This document shows, piece by piece, positions 24,499-31,311 of a stretch of DNA of 31,311 nucleotides; positions within the stretch are counted from its first letter, which is position 1, and each line of letters begins with the position of its first letter. A model generated the notes under the pieces. It searched no databases and was not told where the DNA came from. It was given only the letters and a program-made list of their open reading frames with translations. The stretch is from an uncultured Rhodobacterales bacterium (GTDB taxonomy: Bacteria > Pseudomonadota > Alphaproteobacteria > Rhodobacterales > Rhodobacteraceae), in assembly GCA_937901055.1 (NCBI GenBank), contig CALCGO010000024.1, positions 1-31,311 on the forward strand, in the 5' to 3' direction. The position numbers were made by a program, and so were the translations under genes.

Positions 24499-24657
24499 AA
24501 GTTGTTTGCTTATCTCAATGTGGCATTCGTTTGGTTTCCACCCCAAGGCGAGGCGGGCGGCATTGATATTAGTAGTTTGGCAAACTCTCCTTGGGAAGGA
24601 TAAATGCGCGGATACCTAGGATTCTGGGCGGCATTTTCCCATATCTATCGGGCACAA

Positions 24658-27021
24658 TTACGGTTGCAGCAGCGCGTTTTCCAATTCCGCGCTCCTGGAT
24701 TGGCTATCTATGAGTAATTCTTGCATCGCGGATAACGTGAGTGTGTCGCTAGCCGATATTTCATCCGGCCCATGTGGTATCTCTCCCATATTGTCGGGGA
24801 AAAACCTTTTCCGAATTTCAGCGGCTGCCTGGTTTGTTTCGATTGTTGCGGCCCAATCTCCTTTAAACCAATGCGGCGCAACGGTTGCTTCGGACATGTC
24901 CGTAAATTGCTCCAACTGCGCAAGTGTTTGCCCAAACTCGCCCATACCGAGATAGGCTTCAACTCGTAATTTTCTGGCCGGGTCATCGGCTAGTCCGTCC
25001 AACAACAACAACGCTGCTTCCGGTCGGAAAGCCTGTATGCTTGCATTCGCCGCCATCAAAATCGCCCTTAGTTCGGTACGCTGAATCGGTGGGTGCAGCA
25101 TCTCTATGGCGTAGTCAGGCAAGCCCGCCAAAAGCAGTTTCTCGGCAATTTCCAGACGCAGCGTGTCGGCTTTTTCGCCCGTTGGAATGTAGGTAGCGTA
25201 TGTATGCACGACTTCCGCGAAATTGCTCTTCAGGATTTCGCCTGTGGACAACGTCGACAAAATCTCTTCGGCTGTTTCCTGCAGAATCCCGGCATTCATG
25301 AGATCATGCTGCATCTCGACCACGAGCAAATCAATCGCGTCGCGTTCACGCCCCTGCTTCGCCAACCATAGCGCTTCGAGCCGCCGCAGTTCACCGCCCA
25401 TTCGGGTGCCTCTCCAAATTTTTGCGCTGGCTCCAAGGTCCACCAACAAATGCCGTGGCGGAAACCGATCTTGTGCCAATCCAAGAGTTGCCAATTCGAT
25501 TAACGCGTCGATTGCTACCTGCGAATTGTCTTCGGCCAAGACCTGATATACCTGTTCAGCTTCAGGTGTACTTCCTTCGATTTGCATCAGGTTGCCAACC
25601 ACCAATTCATGTTCGATGCCATGATCACCCGGTGCACGCTCCAAGATGTCCGCGACTTGTCGCGCAGTTGTTTCAAGTCGTCTGTCAAGAAATGCTGATG
25701 CCAGCCTCGGACCCACTAGCCGTCGGATATCTGGTGGAAGCCCCGCGAACGCCTCGACAATGGACGGTTGGTCGTCGATATCCGTGTCAATTGTGGGATA
25801 TGTTCCAACGAGCGCCCATAAACCCGCCGCGCCATCGCAATCAGTTGCTTGGGATAGCGGCCCGCTGGGTTGAACAGTCTGACCGTCAACAATGGCGGCA
25901 AAATCGAGCAACAAAGAACTTTGTGCGATGTTCTTCCCTCCCTCTTGCAAATAACTTCGGGCCTCGGCACCAAACCCATATCGCAAGTATGTACGGATTA
26001 CGCGCTCAACTTCGGCGAAATTGGGTTCGTCAAACTCCCGTAATAGCTTCCGTCGTGCGCTCGACAATTCATCAAAGAAATCTTCGCCGCTTCCCCATGC
26101 TGCCATGTCCAAATCTTCTGGTGACGGGCAATGGTCGTTTTGCTGAACGGTTCCCCCACGCGCTGCAAGTGAATCTCGTGTAGTTACTGTTTGAATCAGT
26201 ATTTGGTTCTCACTCTCCAGTTCTTCAAATACCACCGGGACATCATCAGGTTTGACTTCTGGTAAGGCGTCAACAGCTTGCGGTATTTCAGGGATAGGTC
26301 TGTTTAGATCAAGCAACCCTTGATCGGCGGCAAGTGTCAATTGTTGCAGCAAGCTGTTACGTGCCGCGTCAACGGCTTCTTGCAGTTCTTGGTCAATTTC
26401 AGTTGCCACGTCAGGAGCCACTTGTGCCACATCAGGGTGTGAAGTGTTTGGAGGGGTGCCTGGGTTCTGGGTTGGCTTAAGCCCAACGGTATCGGTTGGT
26501 GCAGGGAAATTCACGCGATGCGGGCTGCTTATATAATGGGGTGCCCGCGGCTGAATCCACGATACGTATTCCGGGGGCCTGCTGTTGTCGCTCGGCAAGC
26601 GGGCCGGGCTTAGCACCGGTGCGAAATGACGATCGCGGGTTGCCGTGATTGAGGTCTCGATCGCGTCAGCGATGTCGACAACGATATAGGTACCGAGATA
26701 CGCAAATGCGGTGACGTCGCAATCACAACCCAACGTCATCCGGTATTCCGCGCCCCCCTCGCTTTGATTTATGTGGGTCGATGCCAGTCGTGTTTTGGGG
26801 ATTCGGGCAAACACCCCATCATCTTCAAATTCAAGGCTTTGCGTTGGAAACACCAGCGTGGCGGATTTTGGACCGTAGACCAGATTCCAATCCCGATCGG
26901 GCGAGACAGCAAATGCCAGCCGTGTGTATCCATCGTGCTCACCTGAAACGACGACAACGGTTTGCGAAAAGCCCGAAATCGGCCACATAAGTATGAGCAA
27001 AAAGGACACAAAATGCTTCAT
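24658..27021 (-). CDS. Large periplasmic helical-repeat protein coupled to motA
   Basis: A 787-residue protein I cannot name with certainty. A signal peptide (MKHFVSFLLILMWPISGFSQ) is followed by a beta-rich domain to about residue 120 (YTRLAFAVSPDRDWNLVYGP ... YIVVDIADAIE) that resembles AMIN-like domains. A Pro/Thr-rich linker and an acidic region follow. From about residue 310 a helical solenoid with TPR-like units continues to near residue 720. Its ATG overlaps the motA stop by four bases, so it is translationally coupled and last in the fliL-motE-motA operon. That position suggests a periplasmic motility factor, possibly comparable with MotC of Sinorhizobium, whose chaperone is MotE; this is inference. 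Confidence 0.75.
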   Translation of the reverse strand: MKHFVSFLLILMWPISGFSQTVVVVSGEHDGYTRLAFAVSPDRDWNLVYGPKSATLVFPTQSLEFEDDGVFARIPKTRLASTHINQSEGGAEYRMTLGCDCDVTAFAYLGTYIVVDIADAIETSITATRDRHFAPVLSPARLPSDNSRPPEYVSWIQPRAPHYISSPHRVNFPAPTDTVGLKPTQNPGTPPNTSHPDVAQVAPDVATEIDQELQEAVDAARNSLLQQLTLAADQGLLDLNRPIPEIPQAVDALPEVKPDDVPVVFEELESENQILIQTVTTRDSLAARGGTVQQNDHCPSPEDLDMAAWGSGEDFFDELSSARRKLLREFDEPNFAEVERVIRTYLRYGFGAEARSYLQEGGKNIAQSSLLLDFAAIVDGQTVQPSGPLSQATDCDGAAGLWALVGTYPTIDTDIDDQPSIVEAFAGLPPDIRRLVGPRLASAFLDRRLETTARQVADILERAPGDHGIEHELVVGNLMQIEGSTPEAEQVYQVLAEDNSQVAIDALIELATLGLAQDRFPPRHLLVDLGASAKIWRGTRMGGELRRLEALWLAKQGRERDAIDLLVVEMQHDLMNAGILQETAEEILSTLSTGEILKSNFAEVVHTYATYIPTGEKADTLRLEIAEKLLLAGLPDYAIEMLHPPIQRTELRAILMAANASIQAFRPEAALLLLDGLADDPARKLRVEAYLGMGEFGQTLAQLEQFTDMSEATVAPHWFKGDWAATIETNQAAAEIRKRFFPDNMGEIPHGPDEISASDTLTLSAMQELLIDSQSRSAELENALLQP

Positions 27022-27887
27022 GCCGCAGCCTGTTTCGTGCCTTTCAGCGCCTGTTCAAGATCGTCAAAATTCGGCCGCAGGTGCGCAGGCGTGTTTTGGC
27101 GGCCCACTTCTACGCAAATGTTTGGAGAGTGACTATAAAGGCTGGCAATCAGCACCTCACGGATCAGGTTGTAGAAATTCTGATCTTCTTCCACAACAGA
27201 CTGAACCTTGCTGGAAAACGGGGCAACTAACCCATAGGATAAAAAGACACCCAGAAACGTGCCTACCAGCGCCCCGCCAATCATTTTCCCCAATACTTCA
27301 GGTGGTTGGTCAATGGAGGCCATGGTTTTGATCACACCCAACACCGCAGCAACAATACCAAGTGCCGGTAACCCGTCCGCGATAGAATTCAGGCCATGGC
27401 TGGAATGCAGTGCATGCGTCAGCGAGGCTTCGATGCGCTTGTCCAACACCTCTTCAACTTGATGCGGGTCGTCGTAGTTCATCGACGCGGAGCGAAACGT
27501 ATCGCAAATTAGCTCCACCGCCTCGGTGTCGGCTTGAATTCGTGGGTACGCGCCAAATATCGACGATTCCGAAGGGGATTCGATGTGTGGCTCAATATCT
27601 GTAGGGCTTTTTCTGCCCAATTTAATTAGTATAAAAATTAGACACAGCAAGTCCTGATAATCTTGTGGCTTCCATTTCGGCCCCTTGAACACTTTCCCAA
27701 CGTCCAGTGCTGTGTGCTTAATCGTGGACAAATCATTGCCCAGAATAAATGCCCCAAGCGACGCGCCGCCGATGATCATCATCTCGAAAGGGAGCGCATG
27801 CAGCAAAATGTCCATATGACCGCCCGCAAGCGTGTATCCCCCGAACACCATCACAAAAAGAATGATTATCCCTACAATTCCGATCAT
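27018..27887 (-). CDS. motA: Flagellar motor stator protein MotA
   Basis: A 289-residue inner-membrane protein that, with MotB, forms the proton-driven stator of the flagellar motor. It starts MIGIVGIIILFVMVFGGYTLAGGH (first helix), has a second helix around EMMIIGGASLGAFILG, a cytoplasmic loop, and the last two helices LPALGIVAAVLGVIKTM and MIGGALVGTFLGVFLSYGLV followed by APFSSK. The prolines in GLPALG and VAPF match the conserved motor prolines. No motB is present in this window. The ATG has only a weak GAGACG upstream. It follows motE after 85 bases and overlaps the next gene by four bases. Length is typical for the 280-295 residue MotA type. Confidence 0.96.
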   Translation of the reverse strand: MIGIVGIIILFVMVFGGYTLAGGHMDILLHALPFEMMIIGGASLGAFILGNDLSTIKHTALDVGKVFKGPKWKPQDYQDLLCLIFILIKLGRKSPTDIEPHIESPSESSIFGAYPRIQADTEAVELICDTFRSASMNYDDPHQVEEVLDKRIEASLTHALHSSHGLNSIADGLPALGIVAAVLGVIKTMASIDQPPEVLGKMIGGALVGTFLGVFLSYGLVAPFSSKVQSVVEEDQNFYNLIREVLIASLYSHSPNICVEVGRQNTPAHLRPNFDDLEQALKGTKQAAA

Positions 27888-27948
27888 CTTTTCGTCTCAC
27901 ATTTCAGGCAATTTATTTTCACACCTGCCGAGTATCCGGCGCGCATAG

Positions 27949-27963
27949 TTAATATCTCTCTAA
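27949..27963. promoter_or_regulatory. CtrA-like box in the motA leader
   Basis: TTAA-N7-CTAA between motE and motA matches the CtrA full-site consensus TTAA-N7-TTAA at seven of eight positions. Such a match can arise by chance in AT-rich DNA; it is noted because a similar site lies between fliL and fliF. Confidence 0.3.
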
Positions 27964-27972
27964 GGAAACCAA

Positions 27973-28554
27973 TTATTCCGTCGGCGCATTCGCGTTTTTC
28001 CCCGCCATAACCACGCTTATCGAGTAGGCGGCATTCGGGGGCATTTCGGACAGAATACCTGCCGCAGATTCGGGCTTCATCCGAGACAAAAACCCGGCGG
28101 CAAAACTGATCTCCATGGTACCGAATATTTCGGCGGCATTCTTGGCTTTCATTTTTTCGTAGACAGCAGTCAGTTGTTTTAAATCGTTTTCCGCTGCGCT
28201 ATCCGCAATGGCGAGGGTGTCAGCTAGCTTTTGCTCTGCCTGTTTCAACACCACCAGTTGCTGGGCAATTCTCTGCTCAATCATATTCAGCTCGAGCTGC
28301 CGTTCGGTTATTTCCCCCTCGCGCTGCAAAAGCTGTTCCTGCCGTGTTCGGATCGATTTCAACAACGAGCTAACTTCTGACTCAGGGGTAGGCTGCACAG
28401 GCTGGACTGGCACCATGACAGGCTCCGCAACATTCGTCGCGAGCTCTTCCGCAAGTGCCACGCCACCTGCGCCCAACCGAATAACGGCCGAGATCAGCAA
28501 ACATGATAGTATTAGATGCGTTGGCCTAGGCCAGCGCCCGATATTACTTGCCAT
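27973..28554 (-). CDS. motE: MotE-like flagellar protein (MgtE N-terminal fold)
   Basis: A 193-residue protein with an N-terminal membrane/signal segment (LILSCLLISAVIRLGAGGVAL), a proline-rich stretch, a coiled coil (about 65-130: LLKSIRTRQEQLLQREGEI onward) and a C-terminal helical domain AKNAAEIFGTMEISFAAGFL with SRMKPESAAGILSEMPPNAA. That last part has the repeat pattern of MgtE N-terminal/FliG-like domains found in MotE. In Sinorhizobium, MotE is a periplasmic chaperone for MotC and works as a disulfide dimer; here the only cysteine is in the membrane segment, so any dimer would be held by the coiled coil. ATG 28554 follows the previous stop by four bases. Confidence 0.82.
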   Translation of the reverse strand: MASNIGRWPRPTHLILSCLLISAVIRLGAGGVALAEELATNVAEPVMVPVQPVQPTPESEVSSLLKSIRTRQEQLLQREGEITERQLELNMIEQRIAQQLVVLKQAEQKLADTLAIADSAAENDLKQLTAVYEKMKAKNAAEIFGTMEISFAAGFLSRMKPESAAGILSEMPPNAAYSISVVMAGKNANAPTE

Positions 28555-28558
28555 AAGA

Positions 28559-28894
28559 TCACCCACCCGCCACGTCGTGTTTTTCTTCCTTGTGGATAGC
28601 ATCGACCGAACCCGTATTCTCGTGCAACGTTGCCAAAAGCAGTTCCAGTCGTCCTGCCGCTATTTCAGCACGAGCGGTCATGGCAATAAGCTCCTTGGCG
28701 GATGCGCCCGTGGCTTGCTTTGCAACATCGACCGAGGATTTCATGTCCTCAACTTGTCGCGACAAAGCGGTAATTGCCCCCCCTAACCCAGCGTCCAAGT
28801 TGGTTAACCCGCGAACGCGCTGTGCCAATATATAACAATAAAACGCGGCCGCTGTTGTACCCGCCAACAGCAATCCATCTGCAATCAATTCCAT
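28559..28894 (-). CDS. Small membrane protein of the fliL operon (DUF6468-like)
   Basis: A 111-residue protein starting MELIADGLLLAGTTAAAFYC, a single membrane span, followed by RVRGLTNLDAGLGGAITALS and a helical, probably coiled-coil region to about residue 90. This matches my recollection of DUF6468 proteins, which lie beside fliL and motE in alphaproteobacterial flagellar clusters and may relate to the flagellar-positioning protein PflI of Caulobacter; I cannot confirm that. ATG 28894 has AAAGG eight bases upstream. It starts 13 bases after fliL and ends four bases before motE, so the three are cotranscribed. Confidence 0.75.
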   Translation of the reverse strand: MELIADGLLLAGTTAAAFYCYILAQRVRGLTNLDAGLGGAITALSRQVEDMKSSVDVAKQATGASAKELIAMTARAEIAAGRLELLLATLHENTGSVDAIHKEEKHDVAGG

Positions 28895-28907
28895 AAACCT
28901 CACCTTT

Positions 28908-29417
28908 CTAGTTCAGTACGAATTCCGTAATCAGTAAATCCCGGATGTTTTCTTCGCCCACCACCACTTGAACCCGGCGCAACATTTGCGCACGCAGCCG
29001 ATTCATCGACGCCGGATTTTCGAGTTCACTTTCCGATATGGCCCTTAGATATGTGTTCAGGACGTCCAGAATACGCGGCCTCAAGTGCTCCACCTCTTCT
29101 GCCGAGGCTGCCGGCACCTCCAGATACGCCCGAAAATGCAGGTATTGCGAAGAGGCGAAGCTTCCCAGCGATATTACCAGTGGATCAAGAGCAACAAATG
29201 TTACCCCCGATGCCGCTTTTTCCTCTGTCTCCTCGACGGGAGCGCCGTGCGAATCTTCCGCTACTTTCGAATCATCGCCCGCGCTTGGAAATATCCCCGT
29301 ATAGGTCACAAAAAACGCTGCGCCGCCCAGGATAACGGCGCCGAAAACCCCTAAAACAACGCCCTTTTTGCCCTTTTTTGGCACTTCTTCACCTTGCGAC
29401 ATTGCTACGTCAGTCAT
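28908..29417 (-). CDS. fliL: Flagellar basal body-associated protein FliL
   Basis: A 169-residue single-pass inner-membrane protein that surrounds or stabilises the MotAB stator. A lysine-rich cytoplasmic tip (KKGKKG) precedes the membrane helix VVLGVFGAVILGGAAFFVTY (about residues 20-39). The acidic linker leads to the periplasmic FliL domain: FVALDPLVISLGSF, YLHFRAYLEV, LRPRILDVLNTYLRAI and the closing IRDLLITEFVLN, all typical. ATG 29417 is used (ATG five codons later is possible). It heads the minus-strand operon fliL-DUF6468-motE-motA-787 aa protein and is divergent from fliF across 136 bases. Confidence 0.95.
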   Translation of the reverse strand: MTDVAMSQGEEVPKKGKKGVVLGVFGAVILGGAAFFVTYTGIFPSAGDDSKVAEDSHGAPVEETEEKAASGVTFVALDPLVISLGSFASSQYLHFRAYLEVPAASAEEVEHLRPRILDVLNTYLRAISESELENPASMNRLRAQMLRRVQVVVGEENIRDLLITEFVLN

Positions 29418-29553
29418 ACTTCGTCCGATGGTAGTTATTGTTCCGAATCCTGTTTTAATCCGAATTTTGCTAACTAATTATTAAGGCTCCGCGATTCATG
29501 ATGCCCTTGACCAAACTAGCGCCAGAACGGTACTGGATAAGTGACGGGGATCG
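29418..29553. promoter_or_regulatory. Divergent fliL/fliF promoter region
   Basis: These 136 bases must drive both flagellar operons. GANTC sites lie at 29445-29449 and 29493-29497. CTAA-N7-TTAA at 29470-29484 matches the CtrA consensus TTAA-N7-TTAA at seven of eight positions, and TTAA at 29455 starts a poorer match. This suggests cell-cycle control by CtrA and CcrM as for early flagellar genes of Caulobacter, but no footprint evidence exists. No clear sigma-54 site was seen. Confidence 0.45.
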
Positions 29554-31146
29554 TTGGTGATACAAATTCTAAATTCGTGGAACATGCTTGAGCCACAGAA
29601 AAAAATCGTTGTTGTGTTGGCTACTATTGCCACTCTCGTCGCGTTTTTTGGCCTCGTGCGGGTGGTGAATACGCCTAGTATGGCGTTGCTGTATTCCGGG
29701 CTGGATTCAGCAACATCGGGCGAAATTGTCACGTCGCTGGAACAAAAAGCGATTCCGTTCGAGATTCGCGGCAATGCTATCTACGTTGACTCGACTGAAC
29801 GCGACCAAGCACGCCTGTCATTGGCGAGCGAAGGGCTACCATCCAACGGTATCGCCGGATACGAATTGTTAGATTCGCTTTCCGGCTTCGGCACCACCTC
29901 GCAGATGTTTGACGCTGCATATTGGCGTGCGAAAGAAGGGGAGCTGGCACGAACAATCCTTGCATCGGCCCGTATTAGTATGGCGCGCGTTCATATCGCG
30001 AATGCTGTGCAACAACCGTTTAGCCGCAGTGTCGAGCCTTCGGCATCTGTCACCGTTTCTGTCAGAAGCGGGGTTCTAGATGTCGAGCAGGCCGAGGCGA
30101 TCCGATATCTTGTTGCCGCTGCCGTTTCAGGCATGGTTCCGGAACAGGTTGCGGTTATAGACTCTGAATACGGTATCATTTTACAACCCGGCACAACCAG
30201 TAACTTCAGTTCTGGCACAGGCGAACTGGATGCGCGCGCTCAAGAACTGCGCGAAAACGTCGAGAGATTGCTGACCGCCCGTGTGGGGGCTGGCAACGCG
30301 GTCGTCGAGGTTATGATCGAGGCTCAAACTGAAAGTGAAACGATCACTGAACGAGTGCTCGACCCCGAACGGTCCGTTCCGATAAGTTCCGATAGTGAAA
30401 CCAATACGAATACCAGCTCTGGCGGAGCAGGCGGTGCTGTTACAGTTGCCTCGAATCTGCCGGATACAGGCGATAGCGCCGGGGGTGGGCAGAACAACAC
30501 AAACCAGTCGCAATCGCGCGAAAGAATCAACTACGAGATATCGGAAACTGTGCGTGAGCGCGTCCAGCTGCCGGGCGATATCGCTCGTCTCAGCGTGGCC
30601 GTGCTGATAAATCACGAAACCGTTGTTGGTCCCGACGGAGAGACGACCACCGCGCCGCGTTCCGAGGTTGAGCTCACGGCGTTTCAGGCCTTGGTGCAAT
30701 CAGCCGTCGGGTTCAATGCGGAACGCGGCGATGTGATCACCATCGAAACCATGCAGTTCCCCGAACCACCGATTCTTGGAAGTGTGGCCAGTAGTGGTAT
30801 TCTTTCGGGCTACGCTTTCAACATTCAGGCCATGCTGCAAATGGCCGTGTTAGGCATTGTTACGTTAGCGCTCGGGATGTTCGTAGTTAAGCCGATATTA
30901 ACCAACCCCACACCGCAGCTTAACCAGCTAGCGCCGGAGCCAATAGGGGCGCTTGCCAGCACCATTGGCACAGGGTCAACGGAGCGATTGAGCGCACTTT
31001 CCGAAGTCCCAGCAATAGAAAATTCACCCAAGGATCCGGTCGACATATTGCGAGAAACTATCGCGCAACGGTCTGAAGAATCCGGACACCTGCTACGTAA
31101 CTGGATCGAAGTTGAAACCCAACAACAGAAAGAGCAGGTGACCTGA
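29554..31146 (+). CDS. fliF: Flagellar M-ring protein FliF
   Basis: A 530-residue protein that builds the MS ring of the flagellar basal body in the inner membrane, the base for the export gate and rotor. A first membrane helix (VVVLATIATLVAFFGLV, about 20-36) precedes the ring-building motif domain ALLYSGLDSATSGEIVTSLE and SMARVHIANAVQQPFSRS. A low-complexity insert (about 285-325, rich in Ser, Gly, Asn) is the usual periplasmic loop. A second helix (AMLQMAVLGIVTLALGMFVV) leads to the cytoplasmic tail, whose ILRETIAQRSEESGHLLRNW is the FliG-binding end. GTG 29554 fits family N-termini. The stop overlaps the next ORF by one base. Confidence 0.97.
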   Translation: MVIQILNSWNMLEPQKKIVVVLATIATLVAFFGLVRVVNTPSMALLYSGLDSATSGEIVTSLEQKAIPFEIRGNAIYVDSTERDQARLSLASEGLPSNGIAGYELLDSLSGFGTTSQMFDAAYWRAKEGELARTILASARISMARVHIANAVQQPFSRSVEPSASVTVSVRSGVLDVEQAEAIRYLVAAAVSGMVPEQVAVIDSEYGIILQPGTTSNFSSGTGELDARAQELRENVERLLTARVGAGNAVVEVMIEAQTESETITERVLDPERSVPISSDSETNTNTSSGGAGGAVTVASNLPDTGDSAGGGQNNTNQSQSRERINYEISETVRERVQLPGDIARLSVAVLINHETVVGPDGETTTAPRSEVELTAFQALVQSAVGFNAERGDVITIETMQFPEPPILGSVASSGILSGYAFNIQAMLQMAVLGIVTLALGMFVVKPILTNPTPQLNQLAPEPIGALASTIGTGSTERLSALSEVPAIENSPKDPVDILRETIAQRSEESGHLLRNWIEVETQQQKEQVT

Positions 31147-31295
31147 TGGCATCAATCAGACTTGAAAAATTTGCATACGTCCATCATTCGGAACCCGGTA
31201 CAAAACTGATAAGCGGCGAGGAAATCGAGATTCTTCGAAAAGAAGCCTTCGAAGCCGTGAAGCGGTCCTACTTTTCCGAACAGGTTTACGGCTAA
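31146..31295 (+). CDS. Short ORF after fliF, possible FliH-like fragment
   Basis: A 49-codon frame beginning at an ATG that shares its A with the fliF stop (TGATG), with AGCAGG upstream, so it is well placed for coupled translation. It reads MASIRLEKFAYVHH at the start and SGEEIEILRKEAFEAVKRSY later, then stops at TAA 31293-31295, 16 bases before the window ends. The LE-F start and the acidic-basic helix EEIEILRKEAFEA recall the N-terminus of FliH-like proteins that follow fliF in Rhodobacterales, but those are about 200 residues. It could be a genuine short gene, a truncated FliH, or a frameshifted one. I do not assign a function. Confidence 0.45.
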   Translation: MASIRLEKFAYVHHSEPGTKLISGEEIEILRKEAFEAVKRSYFSEQVYG

Positions 31296-31311
31296 GTTAA
31301 GGTGTATCGGG

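Noticed and set aside
25422..26183. 253-codon plus-strand frame inside the 787-residue gene
   Set aside because: Antisense to a frame with signal peptide and operon coupling; Arg/Pro-rich translation typical of a shadow frame.

Overview
The window looks like chromosomal DNA of an alphaproteobacterium, most likely a marine Rhodobacterales (Roseobacter-group) species. The evidence is a CcrM-type GANTC methyltransferase, a histone-deacetylase-like gene joined to xseB-ispA-dxs, a GT14 glycosyltransferase beside a sulfotransferase, a PD-(D/E)XK DUF2161 gene, and a flagellar block of fliL, motE, motA and fliF. This assignment rests on recognising gene families and gene order; no database search was run.

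Layout. Positions 1-3979 (minus strand) carry the 5' part of dnaA (cut by the window edge), a small rhodanese gene, rpsT, an enoyl-CoA hydratase gene and mutM. Positions 4043-8016 (plus) are a tight operon: HDAC-like deacetylase, xseB, ispA and dxs, the last two making isoprenoid precursors. A lone RidA-family gene and about 490 bases without a gene follow. A sulfotransferase (minus) and a GT14 glycosyltransferase (plus) are divergent and probably serve cell-surface glycans. Positions 11496-16259 (plus) hold a HIT protein, a 51-residue zinc-finger protein, polA, mlaA and mlaC. Positions 16262-18836 (minus) are an overlapping run: ridA-like, glycerophosphodiesterase, hemH and a small exported protein. 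Then come ccrM and rnhB (minus), a LysR regulator divergent from an azoR-like gene, an ICMT/PEMT-like membrane methyltransferase, tRNA-Arg(CCT) and a DUF2161 gene. From 24658 to the end is a flagellar cluster: fliL, a small membrane protein, motE-like, motA and a 787-residue periplasmic repeat protein on the minus strand, and fliF plus a short ORF on the plus strand.

How it fits together. Most of the window is core housekeeping: replication initiation, repair, translation, isoprenoids, haem and outer-membrane lipid asymmetry. A cell-cycle theme runs through the regulatory DNA. Perfect or near-perfect DnaA boxes and GANTC sites lie upstream of the rhodanese-dnaA unit. Three GANTC sites sit within 38 bases upstream of ccrM, which encodes the enzyme expected to methylate them. 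GANTC sites and a CtrA-like half-matched box occur between fliL and fliF.

I see no complete mobile element, CRISPR array or obvious defence island. The least explained items are the rhodanese gene between rpsT and dnaA, the 787-residue protein translationally coupled to motA (possibly a MotC counterpart), the 13-bp hairpin at the end of the DUF2161 gene, the sulfotransferase/GT14 pair, and the 49-codon ORF after fliF.
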